A DNA stretch of 64,000 nucleotides from Paralithodes platypus (GCA_032716605.1 CM064512.1:30338038-30402037), one strand, 5' to 3'; counted from the stretch's first letter, positions 43,820 to 55,559 are shown. Translations and numbers: made by a program. The notes: generated from the letters alone by a model not told the origin.

Positions 43820-45384
43820 AACCCACTTTGTCAAACACTTACCTTTCTCGGGACTTCCAGTTACATTTTTAGGATAAGGTTAAATGCGTCTTCTATATCA
43901 TTTTCTGTGTACACACACACACACGCATTAATTTTAATAATATACTTTATATTCAAATTACCTAATGCCAAATTACGTTTTAGACCTCAAATATCCAACA
44001 GGAAATGGTTATGCCTACAACAAATACTACAAATGGTAGTGCACACCTATGAAATTAACCAGTTCAGTGCTCCCAGAAAGTCCGTTCTGGCAATCACTAG
44101 ATGTGGCTTTAACAACAACAAATTCCAAATTCCTATTGCTCCTGCAACATATGCCACACCCCAAAAATTGTTTTCTTTCTATTTTGGACATCATTGTAAC
44201 TGATTTTTTTCTTCTAATATTACTTGAGACTCCATGGCATGTAATACACTCGTACATATTTTCAGGTTAAACTGAACATATTTTCTGCAAGCTAAGCGAC
44301 TGTTTAAATGAGACGGAGAGTACAAGAAATCATGTAAATCTGTATAATCCATACATTTATTTATTTGTTAATACGGTATATCCAAGACATTTGATTTAAA
44401 ACCTAAACATTCCTATAGTTGTAAATCTATCTCCGTTAACCTTTTGATTCCCAGAGCTGTTTCGTAAGGGGACTGTAACCGTTTATTAATGATGCAGATA
44501 CATTTAACAACGCTGTTATAACACTGAATTATTTAACACCATCAATTACCAGTTGGGTCGGAATGTTATTGGCAAGAGGAGATCCCAGAATATCTCGATA
44601 CTATCTCGTCATTTTGTTATATGTTACATAAAACAAGTGTTAATAAAAATATGCTATTATTAAGTGCAGTGGTATCTAATACAAGTAATTTGCGACAGCT
44701 TTATTAGTGGATGGATTTCGGAACTTATGCCTGTCACCGAGAGTTTTCTTTCTCAATAAATATATGTTTTGCCTATCTTTTTCTGCAATAAATATAATAA
44801 AGCCCCTAACACGCAAAAACATTTTTTGTTTCAATCTTGTTAAATATTGTGATGAGGACATATTTGGCATTCCAACACAGAGAAAGACATCTAAGGCCAC
44901 ATTCAAAAGTCGTGTTCTACCTTCAAAAATGTAAATACACTTAAGGCACAACATTGCCCCTTCTTAATTTTTGTTAAATGTTGTGATGACGAATTATTGT
45001 GCATACTAACACACAAATAGACAGATAAGTTGCGAGGGTTCCACTTTAATTTTTAGCGTGACTGTATACTTGTTTGGACTATTAATATCTTCCCCACCCT
45101 TCTCTCACTTGTCGCCTTTCTTTATGTCCCTCTTCATCTGTGTTTGTATTGTATACCGACTTCCCTGCCCTCCTCCCTCACACATATATCACCGCTGCAC
45201 CCTTGTTCGCTGTGTGTACCTACCATGTGTATAGTTTATTTTTAATTTCTTCTTCTTCACCCTTCTCTCTGAACCTGTACAAATATTTTTTGGACGTCTG
45301 TTTATGCGCTTTGTCTTGGTCAGTATATTGTGTCCGTCTTTCTATACTACAAGTAGAAAGAGGTTTACTTTATCTTCTTCTTAT
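43820..45384. other. Unassigned sequence
   Basis: A short (AC)n lies at 43911-43925. A 129-codon plus-strand frame at 43814-44203 begins in the satellite and shows no motif. Nothing supported. Confidence 0.5.
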
Positions 45385-47035
45385 TAAGGGACGTTCGAGC
45401 CAAAATGCCTGGACACACGGAGTTTGAAGCAATTTAAGTCATAGGAAGAGGGAAAGACTGATTCTGGGAGAGTTCCAGAGCTCAGCTGTTGAAAAGACAA
45501 AATCTGGGAGTAACGTTTTACTCTTGGGTTGGAAAGTTGCACAGAGTAGGGGTGGGATTCTGTTGCAAGACAAGTACCACGTGCCCTACGTAGAGGCGGT
45601 GGTATACACTAGGAGAGCTCTGAGGAACATTGATTATTATAGCAGCGATAGAATAGCGAGAGAGATGCAACATTGCGGCGGACAAAGAGAGATTGCAGAG
45701 AGTTGGTGAGTGGACGGGAGTTAATGATACGAAAGGCCTTCCATTCTACTTTGTCTAGGAGCGAGATGTGAGAGGATCCTCCCCACACATGTGAACAATA
45801 CTCAATACAAGGATGCACTGTGCCCCTGTACAGAGCAAGAAGCTGTGCAGGGGTAAAGAACCCCTTGATGCGGTTGAGCACACCCAGCTTTTGGGAGGCT
45901 GTTTTAGCAAGACTGGTAATATGGTCCTTCCAAGTGAGACCAGACGAAAAAGAGACACCAAGAATACTGAGAGAATATGAAGGATTGATTTTTGTAATGT
46001 TGAAATATAAGGGAAAGTCCTGTGGGAGTTCCGGACGGGTAGTAAAATTGAGAAATTGGGTTTTGGAAGCATTAACACCGCGGTGACCGTTATATGCCGG
46101 GCGAGATATAAATGGCCTATCCTCCGGTACCCGTCATATGACGGGCAGCATTCTGAGCACATTAAGGGCTCTGAGAGAGAGTCCGCGCTCGGCACCACCA
46201 CTGGGCCGGTTTTGGGATCACCGCCACCTACCTACACACACCCGGCCTCGCGAGGTAAGGGTATTTTCACCTCCGGTTGCGCGATCGCTACAGGATAACC
46301 CGTGGTTGTACAAGGGTGATTCAGGTGTCATTGGAAAGCTCTATTATTGCCCTTTCACGGATACATAATTGTATTATGCTCTGGCTCTTGTTTATGCATG
46401 AAAAAGAGCGTGGAATGAAGCTCGTTTTCGGTAAAAATGCCCGCCTGGCAGGTAGTTGATGTTACAAAGGGCCCCGTTTTTAGGGGGTTAAAGGCAACAA
46501 GGTTTTCTCTGCCCCAGTTTGAAATAGTAGTTAGATCAGCGGATAAGTGTTCTATGGCTTCATTACCTTGGTTTTTGAGGGATTACTGGCTGGGGCGTTC
46601 TGGAAAACTAATTGAGTAGTGTAATTAGTAGTTGTAGTAGACTGGAGGTACAGTTGAGAAGACAATTTATGAAAATTAGACAGAGAATAAGAGATAGGAC
46701 AGAGCCCTGAGGAACACCGGAGTTGATAGGATGAGGAAGTGAGCGATGGCCGTCCACAACCGCAGCTTTGGAACGGCTGGAAAGGAAATTAGAGACAAAG
46801 GCACAAATGGAGGGATAGTAACTGAAGGAGGGTAGTTTAGAAATTAAAGATTTGTGCAAGACTCTAACGAAGGCCTTCGATATGTCTAGTGCAATAGAAA
46901 AGGTCTCACCGAAGTCCCGAAAGGAGGATGACCAGGGGTTAGTAAGATTTGAAAGAAAATCACCAGTAGAGCGACCCTTAAGGAAGCCATACTGGCAATC
47001 TGGCACATGATAGTTTTGTTTCCAAAGCAGTGGCA
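45385..47035 (-). mobile_element. Jockey-like LINE fragment, split by a TTAA MITE
   Basis: Same family and strand as the 9.2-12.9 kb element. 45385-46071 covers the 3' and post-RT part (GFFTPAQLLALYRG, IEYCSHVWGGSSH, RRNVASLSLFYR), 46492-47035 the RT part. Indels break the frame. The left boundary, GGGACGTTCGAGCC, matches 9290. A TTAA MITE separates the halves. The gypsy LTR starts about 30 bp beyond its right end. Confidence 0.88.
46076..46487. mobile_element. TTAA-flanked insertion in the Jockey-like fragment
   Basis: A 412-bp insert between TTAA at 46072-46075 and 46488-46491. The paralogue near 9980-9990 reads GCATTGAAAGCAAC where this copy has GCATTAA, insert, TTAAAGGCAAC, so the insertion point and TTAA duplication are clear. 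Termini are only weakly inverted (CACCGCGG against CCCCCTAA), but subterminal TGCCGGGCG and TGCCAGGCG are inverted matches. The insert carries a CGTCATATGACG palindrome. It is likely piggyBac-like by target site. Confidence 0.8.
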
Positions 47036-47036
47036 A
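46608..47036 (-). pseudogene. Jockey-like LINE RT fragment
   Basis: Retains CQYGFLKGRSTGDF, IALDISKAFVRVLHK (Asp kept, FDRVW altered), VSNFLSSRSKAAVVDGHRS and [20 protein letters not shown]. It degenerates before the YADD box. Non-functional. Confidence 0.85.
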
Positions 47037-47066
47037 ATATTTGATTAATAGACAAGTCTATGGTAA

Positions 47067-48857
47067 TTTTTACGACCGGCACTACAAAATAAACAAGGGC
47101 ACTTAATAATGGACTAGATGATAGGCTATATCTGCAACAACGGTACGCTAATTCCAAACCCTCGAACTATTACGCCGGTGAACAAAAACACTTAAAACCC
47201 TTCAGAGTTAATCTACTGGATAACGGGGTATCAATTAACTAGGTTTTAGTGCACTTCTACAAAGGCTTTCCGGTGACGGTAAAGCCAACTCACAACAGGA
47301 GTACTTACGTTACGAAAATGCTCTTAAGTAATAACAATGCTTGAATAAACTATATAAGATTTAATAAAGGAATAAATGCTTACGTTAACTTTAGTGTGAG
47401 TCTGTACTCAACACTAAACTCTACAATGCTCTATGAAAACACTGGAAGTCTAGTCCTACAGCAATCAGATAAGGAATCTTCTGAAAAGGTCTGATGCTCT
47501 AAGATGCTGGTTAATATAGAACAGAAATAAATGCAGGGGCAGGACACCAAAGCGTGTATCTTAAATACACCAATAAGCAGGATACATATATATAACAAGG
47601 GAGTGCAACAACTCTGTGACAGCACTAATAATAACGACTCAGAAACAGTACTTCCTTAGCCACCGTAACAGCCAAACTGGGTTGTGCACTATGCATCAAC
47701 CTTGGCTAAAATAAGGCGTGAATAATTCCTAAAGCGTACCCAATGAAAGTTAATAAACACAATGCTGTCTTTCTCACTAATAAAGTCTAGCAGTGGCATA
47801 AAAGGTACTAGGAAACTAGGCAGAGCGCAAGCATGCTCGTAGCCTACTGTCTCCCCTTGAACAAATTTCCCTTATGTTACGTTAAGTGACTTGGAGGCTC
47901 TCTTGGTAAGTCCAGATCTCAAGTATCTGGTCTTACCCTGGTGCTCCACAAAGGTCAACAAAATGAGGTAGCAAGTATGCAGGTGAGAGTAGGCAAAAGC
48001 CCTTCACTTGTATACTGCTACACTCGCAAAGGAAAATATGCACAAGGGTTACAGGCTAGCTAGCTTCGCCGATGTTGTACGGGCTCGGACTTGCCACATA
48101 CATAACTCAGACAACGACCAAAGATACCTTCCACTGTCTAGCATTAAATAATAAGAGAGAACAGCACAATAATTAGAAGCACCCCAACACTAGGCTACCA
48201 TATGACTATGACTCTACTACTCCCTAAAACTAGTGCAAACATGAATGTGAGAGCTGGTGCTGGTAATACGACTGGCCAACTATGGAAGTCGTATGCAGAA
48301 CCAGAAGGGATAAATAATTGAATAAAGATGGAAGTATGAAAAAGAAGTTCAGAAAGAGAGATAGTATTATAGAGGGTTATATGGAGGGACAGATTGCAAA
48401 GGACATGTAGGACCAAGCACGCTATGCCAAGCTCTGCAGGAGACACGCGGGAAGGAGCCCCCCCAGCACTAACAAAGGCAGCGGCACCCAATCACAGACG
48501 ACTACGTCACGAGGAGCAGAAGTCACGTGACTCGCCAGGCTCGCCGGCCAATCAGGAGCGTGGGAAAACTCCTCCGAGCGAGGGAGGCAGCACATACATA
48601 GACACGCACATACTACCACCTTGCTGCCTACCTCGCTCTTTCTCTTTAACTTCACACAAGGCATCTTATATTCTATCACTGATATAAAATACTTCCAAGT
48701 GTCACAGACAAGAATAAAGATCACCACTGATCTGTCAGCGACAGCATGAACTCTATGAAAGAAAGAACATCGTTCTACGATTATTGTAGCCCATTTCACT
48801 GCCCTGGCGAGCGCTAGTGAGTTACGAGCGCATTCTGGCAAGCTGGCCAGCGTAACA
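47067..48857 (-). repeat. Gypsy 3' LTR, about 1.8 kb
   Basis: Bounded on the coding strand by TGTTACGCTGG at 48857 and GGTCGTAA at about 47067, where the expected final CA is lost. It shares blocks and length with the LTR at 25733-27538. A purine-rich GGGCGGGG lies immediately upstream (48858-48865), a good polypurine-tract candidate. Confidence 0.85.
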
Positions 48858-49271
48858 CCCCGCCCAAGATGTGGGACGTTTCAGCCACAGGTGAACTTCA
48901 CATCTGACCAGACAGAATGCCCATCAACCCCGCATCACCTAGCTACTCTCCCAAGTTGTGAAAACAAGGCACAATCACAAACATAAAACACTGCATTATA
49001 AAAAAAAAATTTGCACAACACTTCCCCAAAGTAATAGCATCATAATAATTATATCACGCTCAACGAGCAAGCTTCACCAAGCCTAGCCTACTAAGACAAC
49101 AGCTCAGAGTGTCTTAGATTCTTGCTGTGAGATACTGCACTTATATACTATCAAAAAGAAAGAGTTTTTATGTGAGGTTTTTATATTTTTTAATAGTGTT
49201 TTTGGCGGCGTTGCACTACAGGGGCAAGCCTAATTTTTCTCCACTCCACCAAACACACCTGTGGTAATCTA
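48858..49271 (-). other. Gypsy 3' untranslated region
   Basis: Sequence between the end of the RNase H frame and the 3' LTR. No open frame of note. It contains an A-rich run near 49000 and, at the LTR edge, the polypurine-like GGGCGGGG on the coding strand. Confidence 0.7.
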
Positions 49272-49898
49272 CCCTGGATCCTCCACCCTGGACAAACAGT
49301 CAGCTATCACATTGTCTCAACCGGCAATATGGCGAATGTCCAGATTATACTCCTGCAACATTAAAGACCATCTAGTTAGCCTCATATTCCGATTGTGGAA
49401 CTGATTCAAAAACTTCAAAGGGTGGTGGTCAGTGTAAATCACCACGACTGGGCCAAAAGCGGGAACATACACCTCAAAGTGCCTGAGCGCCAGCACAATA
49501 GCCAGAAGCTCCTTCTCTACTACTGAATAGTTCTTTTGTGCTGAGTTGAACTTTTTCGAAAAGAAGCTTACTGGGTGTTCCACACCTTCCGTATCTGTCT
49601 GTAACAAGACGGCACCAGCCCCTACACCGCTAGCATCTGTCGCTAGCTGAAAAGGTCTAGAAAAGTCAGGGGCCCTGAGTATGGGGTGAGTGCACAACAG
49701 ATGCTTCACCAGTGAAAAAGCCTTCTCACACTCAGGTGCCCACCCAAACTTTTTTGTCTTTACCAATAAGTCCGTCAGAGGAGCCAACACCGAGGAGTAT
49801 CCGCGGATGAATCTGCGGTAATACCCAATCATGCCCAAGAACCTCATGATCTGTCTTTTGGTGGTCGGCCTGGGGAACTGGTTAATAGCCTGTATCTT
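49272..49898 (-). pseudogene. Gypsy RNase H domain (and RT connection)
   Basis: After a frameshift near 49900 the frame reads AINQFPRPTTKRQIMRFLGM, YYRRFIRGYS, FGWAPECEKAF and PILRAPDFSRPFQLATDAS. RNase H acidic residues are visible in LATDASGVGAGAVL, VEKELLAIVLALRHF and IYTDHHPLKFL. A TGA at 49317 interrupts HIAG-DNVIADCLSRVEDPG, and the frame ends near 49272. In a working element it would remove the RNA template strand. Confidence 0.88.
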
Positions 49899-51918
49899 GG
49901 TAAGAGGGGAGGCACACCTGGCCTAACCCTACCACAAACCCCAGATATTGCACCGTTGCCCGAACAAAGTCACATTTGCCCAGATTGACCACCAAATGAG
50001 CCTCACTTAGCTTCCTGAACAGTGTCCCGATGTGCTCGCAATGGCTCTCAAAGTCATCGTCGTAAATTATCACAACATCAAGATAAACGGTGCAGTTAGG
50101 GATCTCCGCCACTAACTTGTTCATCAGGCATTGGAAAGTTGCAGGTGCATTCTTCAGCCCATACGGCATAACGTTGCAACGGTAAGTATTCCCATCCACC
50201 ACAAACCCGCACACCTGCTTCGCCCGCTCAGACAACGGCACCTGCCAGTAACCCTTGACAAGATCCACCTTGGTGAGGTAACGTGCACACCCGATCTTAT
50301 CAACACTGTCATCTACGCGGGGAAGAGGGTAGGCATTGGTGGGAGTTAAACTGTTCAACCGCCTGAAGTCAATGCAAAACCTGACCTTGCCATCTGGTTT
50401 GGGCTGCAGAGTGACGGGAGATGTCCACCTAACCGCCCCTTTTTCTATCAGTCCTCTCTCCAACATGTAGCCTAACTCCGCACGGAGAGCCGGAAGTTTA
50501 ATGGGAGGTACACGATAAGGCACTGATTTAAAGGGGGGGTGGTCTCCAACGTCCACATCATGCACCGCATGAGTTGTGAGGCCTGGGTGCTTGGCAAACA
50601 CAGTGGGGTATGAACAAAATAGGTGCTGGATCGCTGCATGCTGTTGCTCAGGCAGGTGCTCTAGCGCCTCAACAGCCACCTGGTTCGTGTTCCCCGCCCA
50701 CTGATCCGCCGAGACATGGCAATCCCAGCTCTCTTCCACCTGTGCCTCACTGCCCTCCTCTCCTTCTCCACCTTGGCCGCTGCAAGCCAACACAGGGACA
50801 GTAGGCTGCTCAGGTGGGCGCCTCACAAACTCTTTTAGCAGGTTCACATGACAGAGCTGATTTTTCTTCCGCCTATCCGGAGTAGCCACAAGGTAATCTA
50901 GGTCAGACAACTTGCGCACGACCTTGTAAGGACCGACAAACTTAGCCGACAGGGGATGGCCTACTATGGGCAATAAGACCAAAACCTCCTGTCCAACCAC
51001 AAACTTCCGGAGCTTTGCCTTAGTGTCATATCGATCCTTCATCAAGGCCTGATTATCTACCAAATTTCTCCCTGCCAACTCCAGGCTCTTCAGCATCCTG
51101 TCTCTACTCTCGAGGACATACTTAATTAGAGAACATGGCTGCACAGTCCCTTCCCACATTTCTTTAACCATGCTCAGAGGACCTCTAACCTGATGCCCGA
51201 AAACTAGCTCGTTGGGACTAAACCCAAGGCTCTCCCCAGGTACCTCTCTTGCCGCAAACAAAACGTACAGTAGCCCCAGGTCCCAATCCTTGCCGTTCTC
51301 CAAACAGTAGCACCGCAACATGCTTTTCAAAGTGGAATGCCATCTTTCCAACACCCCTTGACTCTCTGAGTGATAAGCTGAAGAGACAACCGTACGAATC
51401 CCATACTGCTGCATGGTCTGTTTGAAGAGTGTGGACGTGAAATTCGACCCTTGGTCCGACTGAATTTCCTGCGGGTACCCGTACCTCAAGCAATACAACA
51501 GCAAATTTCGCACAACAGTTTTAGACTTGCCATTTCTCATAGGGTATACATTAGGGTAGCGAGTGGAGACATCCATGAGGGTTAGCAAAATCCTGTTACC
51601 TGCACTAGTGGGAGGCAGAGGGCCTACCATGTCGATGATAACCTGGCTGAAGGGCGGACCAATAGCAGGCACTGGGTGCAACGGAGCCTTAGGTATGCTC
51701 TGATTGGGCTTTCCCACCCTCTGGCAGGTACCACACATCGCCACCCATGCCGAAACTTGGGTTTTAATACCTGGCCACCGGAACAACCTAGATAATGAAG
51801 CCAACGTTTTTCTCACACCCAAGTGACCTGCCAATGGAACATCATGCGCCAACCGCAACAGGCTATCACGACACTTCTCAGGAACCACCAACTGGTCAAC
51901 CTCTCTTGCCCCACCATC
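49899..51918 (-). pseudogene. Gypsy integrase followed by reverse transcriptase
   Basis: Numbered from the TTG at 51891 (no ATG; it is the continuation of gag-protease after a TGA). Integrase: zinc-binding H16, H23, C53, C56; catalytic D87 (IIDMVGP), D146 (SDQGSNF) and E182 (GVLERWH), giving the D,D(35)E spacing; GPY/F module GPYKV at 320. A linker rich in Glu/Gly follows at 375-400. RT: SPVTLQPKPDGKVRFCIDFR at 491, D543 in LTKVDLVKGYWQVPL, MPYGLKNAPATFQ at 575, and the catalytic box YLDV at 603-606 where YLDD is required (codon GTT, 50076-50074). The frame ends at a TAA at 49882 caused by the frameshift near 49900. There is no chromodomain. Confidence 0.9.
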
Positions 51919-54357
51919 TCAACTACGTCTGGGATCAAAAAAACGGCGGTACAGGATTCCCCCAACATGAAAAAAATCTCCCGACTTTGCATCCTCGTCG
52001 AGTTCAATCGCCCCGTTCCCACATCTCTCAAGCCCCGGATCTTCTGCTTGCAACCGACATATATCCGAGGGTGCCAACCTATCTAAGTGCTCCTGAAGCA
52101 ACTTGAGGCCACCCCCAATACTATGCTGCTCAAGCCTTGCCTGCTTCGCCTGGGAACGTTTCTGTCGCGGAGTGCTATCACGCCCAACCATGTCACTAGG
52201 GGGAACAGGTTCTGGGGCCACTCCGGACCTCATAATGGGTGCAAGTACCGAGTCGCCAAGGAGTGTCGCTGGATCCAAACTCTCAACCCGATCAGCCTTG
52301 ACTTTCTCCTTCCGACCCTTCTTCCGCTGGCCTAGAACTTGGGTACTAGGCTGTGACACCTGAGCGGACTGAGACCTGGTGACAGCACAAGCCATCTGCG
52401 GCATCTGACACCTCTCCAGCCACTCTTGCCCCTCCCTACTCGTGTCGGCCGCCCTCTCGGCAACAACTAAGGGTGGAACCTCGGAAGTGGGCACCGCAAA
52501 GTCGTTGCCAAGAAGGAAGTCGACCCCCTCATCTGGCAATTTCTCCACCACACCCACATCTAACTCCCGTGTCACACCGTCTACCTCAAGCTCCACTCTG
52601 ACCATCGGGTAAGACCGCGTAGCATTGATGCCTTGAACCACCACAACCCGAGCCGCGTTAATTGGCTTGCCAGTGAAATTCTTAACAAGTGTTTGGGAAG
52701 CGCCCGTATCACGCAACAACTCAAGCCTATGCCTCACACCAGCCCACCTCACAGTGCCGTGCCCCCTATGACCACAAAAAACATCACGGACGGGTGACGA
52801 GCCCTCCTGCTGCTTCTGCACCGGCGATGATTTCGCAACCGACTGTTTACCCCAGGCAAACGCGGAAGACCTCAAAGACACGCCAATGTTGCTCACTAGT
52901 GACACCACTGCTGTAGGCGGTGCGCTCGGACATGAGCGCGCAATATGCGCCTTCTTATGACACTTGAAACATTTCACCTCACTCTTGGACTTCCCCTGAG
53001 ATGGGTAAGGGCCCTGGCCTTTCTTTAATGGGAAGGGTTTCGACTTGGGATCATAATTGGCAACAGTACTCTTGAATGGATAATTGTTTGTGTCACTAAT
53101 TCGGGGGGGTGGAGTGGTACGCCCCTTGTTACATGCCTCAGCTCTCTGTGCAGACCCGCACCCGCGAATCAGTGACAACCTGAGGTCAGCCAGCTCAGCC
53201 GCCTCTTGTAGAGTTTTCGGTCGCTTTTCTTTAAGGTTAAGAGTCAAGTAACTGCCAGTACATTTAAAAAATTGTTCCAGCAACACTAGTTGTTTTACTG
53301 AATCAAAAGTAGTTGCCTTCTCCGCCCTTATCCAATTTTCAAATGCATCTGACAGCTCTCTAGCGTGTTCCTGGAAAGAACTCTCCTTTCTTTTTGGAAC
53401 CGCCCTAAACTTCAGCCTATAGGTCTCTGGCTGTAGCTCATACGCTCTCAGGACAGCCTCTTTCAACAATTCGTAATTCACACAGGAATCTAGGGGCAAA
53501 GCATCGTACGCCTTCAGTGCTTTCCCCGTCAATCGTGAAGAAACAAGGGCTGCCCACTTCTCCTCGGGCCATTGGTGCTCCTGGCACTTTTTCTCGAACC
53601 GGAGAAAACATTCTGTAACTCCCAATTCATCAAACACTGGAACCAACTTTAATAGATGCGACAGGGACTGGTCATGGGCTCGACCCCCCTGGGCGACCCG
53701 GTTCCTCGTCACCTCTACACGAGTTTTCTCTAGGTCAACATCGGCACAATACCTTGCAGACTCGGCCTGATAACTGAGCTCAGCCTCTCGCTGCTGCTGC
53801 TTCTGCCTGAGCTCAGCCTCATGCTTTCACTGCTCGAGCTCAGCCTCATACCTTCGTTGCTCGAGCTCGAGCTTCTGCTGTTCAAGCCGAAACAACATCT
53901 CGGAAGACAAACCCTGAGGAGGGGGTGCTACTATTGGGGACCCACCCCGTGAATCACCTAGAGGCATACCCAACCGCCAGCGGGCATCGGCCAGCGGGAA
54001 CGTACCCGGCTCCGGAGCCCGAGGGGGCGCCATGGTAGGAATCAAGTGGAATGGGGGGGGCTGGGACGAAGGTGCCCCAGCTCCCGCTACACCCGAAGCC
54101 CCATGCACCCCACCGAGCACACAGGTAACCAGCTCACCTCTCGACAAACCGCTAGTACCGGGAAACCCTAAGACCGTGGCCACACACTGCAGTCCGTACC
54201 GGTCTAGCCCCGACACACGATCCGCTGACACAGGCTCCTCCAAAATTCTCCGAGCATCCTCCTCATTGTTCACCACCCGAACGCCGCTAAGCAACTCCAC
54301 CTTCTCGCCTGCCTCCCGCACTGTGCCCTCACTATGCTCAGACCCGTCCAGTGACAT
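51919..54357 (-). pseudogene. Gypsy gag and protease
   Basis: ATG at 54357 (MSLDGSEHSEGTVREAG). The N-terminal region has SGLDRYGLQCVATVLG and CVLGGVHGASG, then a Gln/Glu/Arg-rich probable coiled coil interrupted by TGA at 53829-53827. In the next 597 codons, WAALVSSRLTGKALKAYDAL leads into a SCAN-like segment (ETYRLKFRA to QLVLLEQFF, about residues 96-149), a CX2CX4HX4C knuckle at C248/C251/H256/C261, and protease motif DTGAS at 335. It ends at TGA 51921-51919 within the integrase N-terminal region. Both stops lie in the frame that continues into integrase-RT, so the original was one gag-pol frame. Confidence 0.88.
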
Positions 54358-54608
54358 GATGGAGTCAACAACAAAAAATCTCAAGTCCAGAGAAAAGTAG
54401 CCACATAGCTTTATTCACCAAAAAATATTCGAAGATGTTCTTGAGTGCAATACTAGGTCACCAATAACTCCAACAAGTTCTATATATCCTCAAAACAATG
54501 TCTACTGCCAACAATGCGAGAAATAAATTCAACCCCAAATGGCAATAAGATTTCTCCAAAAAAAAATGCAATATTCAGTTCACTATATTCTGGTCTAAGG
54601 TCGTCATT
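54358..54608 (-). other. Gypsy 5' leader with primer-binding site region
   Basis: Untranslated leader between the LTR edge and gag. Just inside the LTR the coding strand reads AATGACGACC, equivalent to AATGGCGACG in the 25.7-kb copy. It has no open frame of note. Confidence 0.6.
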
Positions 54609-54634
54609 TGTTACGACCGGCTCTACGAAAATAA
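54609..54634 (-). repeat. Gypsy 5' LTR remnant
   Basis: TGTTACGACCGGCTCTACGA matches the LTR edge at 25733 and 47067 for about 26 bp and then diverges. Either the 5' LTR is truncated here or this copy carries a divergent LTR; an AATAAA on the coding strand at 54661-54656 would suit the second view. Confidence 0.65.
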
Positions 54635-55196
54635 TGGAGTGGCTTCGGTCACCCATGCTTTATTGTGGTCGGCTGGGAGGGTTCTGTGGGGGCGCTCAGT
54701 TATGGCCTTGGTCTTGATCAGGGCCTTGGGGCTGTTCGGCCAGGCAGCTTGGGGAACAACAACAACAACAACTAAAAAGTTACTAACATGACCTCAAAGA
54801 ACGACGAATTAACTTGTCTGTTATGATCTAAATAATGTTTAAGTGAACAGTAAACTGATCATCATATAATTAATGTGCACCTTAGATTACAAAAACCTTT
54901 GTGAACTATTGTTTTCGAGTTGTAAAACTACATAATTTGTTCATTTTATTGACAGCAACTGTGTGTTTCTATATATTGATTCAATATGATGACGTGTTAT
55001 GCCATGAATTTACAGTATATCTGGTGTCATTAAGAGTTGTATTTTAGCCAACGATAGGTATTTTTATTTAACTAAAGAACATGTCTAGGATGCACATAAT
55101 GGAATATCTCTCAATCTTCCGTCCAACCCCTACTGGTTCTTCTTTGAGAATACTCAATTCGTAAAGGTGATAGTCAATATAATAATGCAAAGAGGA

Positions 55197-55197
<1 letters not shown>
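54635..55197. other. Unassigned sequence; (AAC)n
   Basis: GC-richer to about 54760, then an AAC triplet run (54756-54774) and AT-rich sequence. No gene recognised. Confidence 0.5.

Positions 55198-55258
<61 letters not shown>
55198..55258. repeat. (TA)n microsatellite
   Basis: Perfect TA run of about 61 bp. Confidence 0.97.
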
Positions 55259-55260
<2 letters not shown>

Positions 55261-55559
55261 CATTGGTATATGTTTGGGGATTATATATAGGCAAATATAT
55301 TATATATACGGAGTAAAGAAAGCTGGTTATATTGTAACTTTAATTAATAATAGTAATATAACAGTTAATATGACTCCTAAGTGGTTATAGATGGAGTCAG
55401 AATAAGGTTATAACTTAGTGTGGAGATATACAGGGTGTTCCAGTAATGCTTTTCATAAATTATATGGTGGACTCATCAGACAAAAATAAGAATAAATTAC
55501 TCTATGAACATGAGGTTGAGTATTTATAATAACGGAGTTATTACACGATTTAAGTTAAA

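Larger units (their letters stand above)
47067..54634 (-). mobile_element. Gmr1-like Ty3/gypsy retrotransposon, near complete
   Basis: Minus strand: 5' LTR remnant (54634-54609), leader, gag-protease, integrase, reverse transcriptase, RNase H, a 0.4-kb 3' region and a 1.8-kb 3' LTR (48857-47067). Integrase lies upstream of RT in one frame, unlike canonical Ty3/gypsy elements where it follows RNase H. This order, with a GPY/F-bearing integrase and a SCAN-like gag, characterises the Gmr1-like group. Stops, a frameshift and a lost RT Asp show it is dead. A truncated relative lies at 24.8-27.5 kb. Confidence 0.9.

Noticed and set aside
43814..44203. A 129-codon plus-strand frame after the 86-bp satellite
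   Set aside because: It starts inside the satellite and shows no domain, and open frames also overlap it on the other strand.
44440..44480. A further TTAA MITE end (GTTAACCTTTTGATTCCC)
   Set aside because: No matching inverted end with TTAA was found on either side within a plausible distance.
45140..45427. A 95-codon plus-strand frame rich in Leu, Ser and Tyr
   Set aside because: Pyrimidine-rich sequence gives a hydrophobic translation by composition; the frame runs into antisense LINE sequence at its end.
49882..51891. Possibility that integrase before RT reflects two adjacent, separately inserted gypsy copies
   Set aside because: Integrase, GPY/F module, linker and RT are in one uninterrupted frame with gag-protease in the same phase upstream, and RNase H follows; a chance join would be unlikely to keep phase. 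The order also matches a known group.
51919..51921. TGA between gag-protease and integrase as a programmed readthrough signal
   Set aside because: It falls within the integrase N-terminal region, and two similar TGA codons occur at unrelated places in the frame, so random nonsense mutation is simpler.
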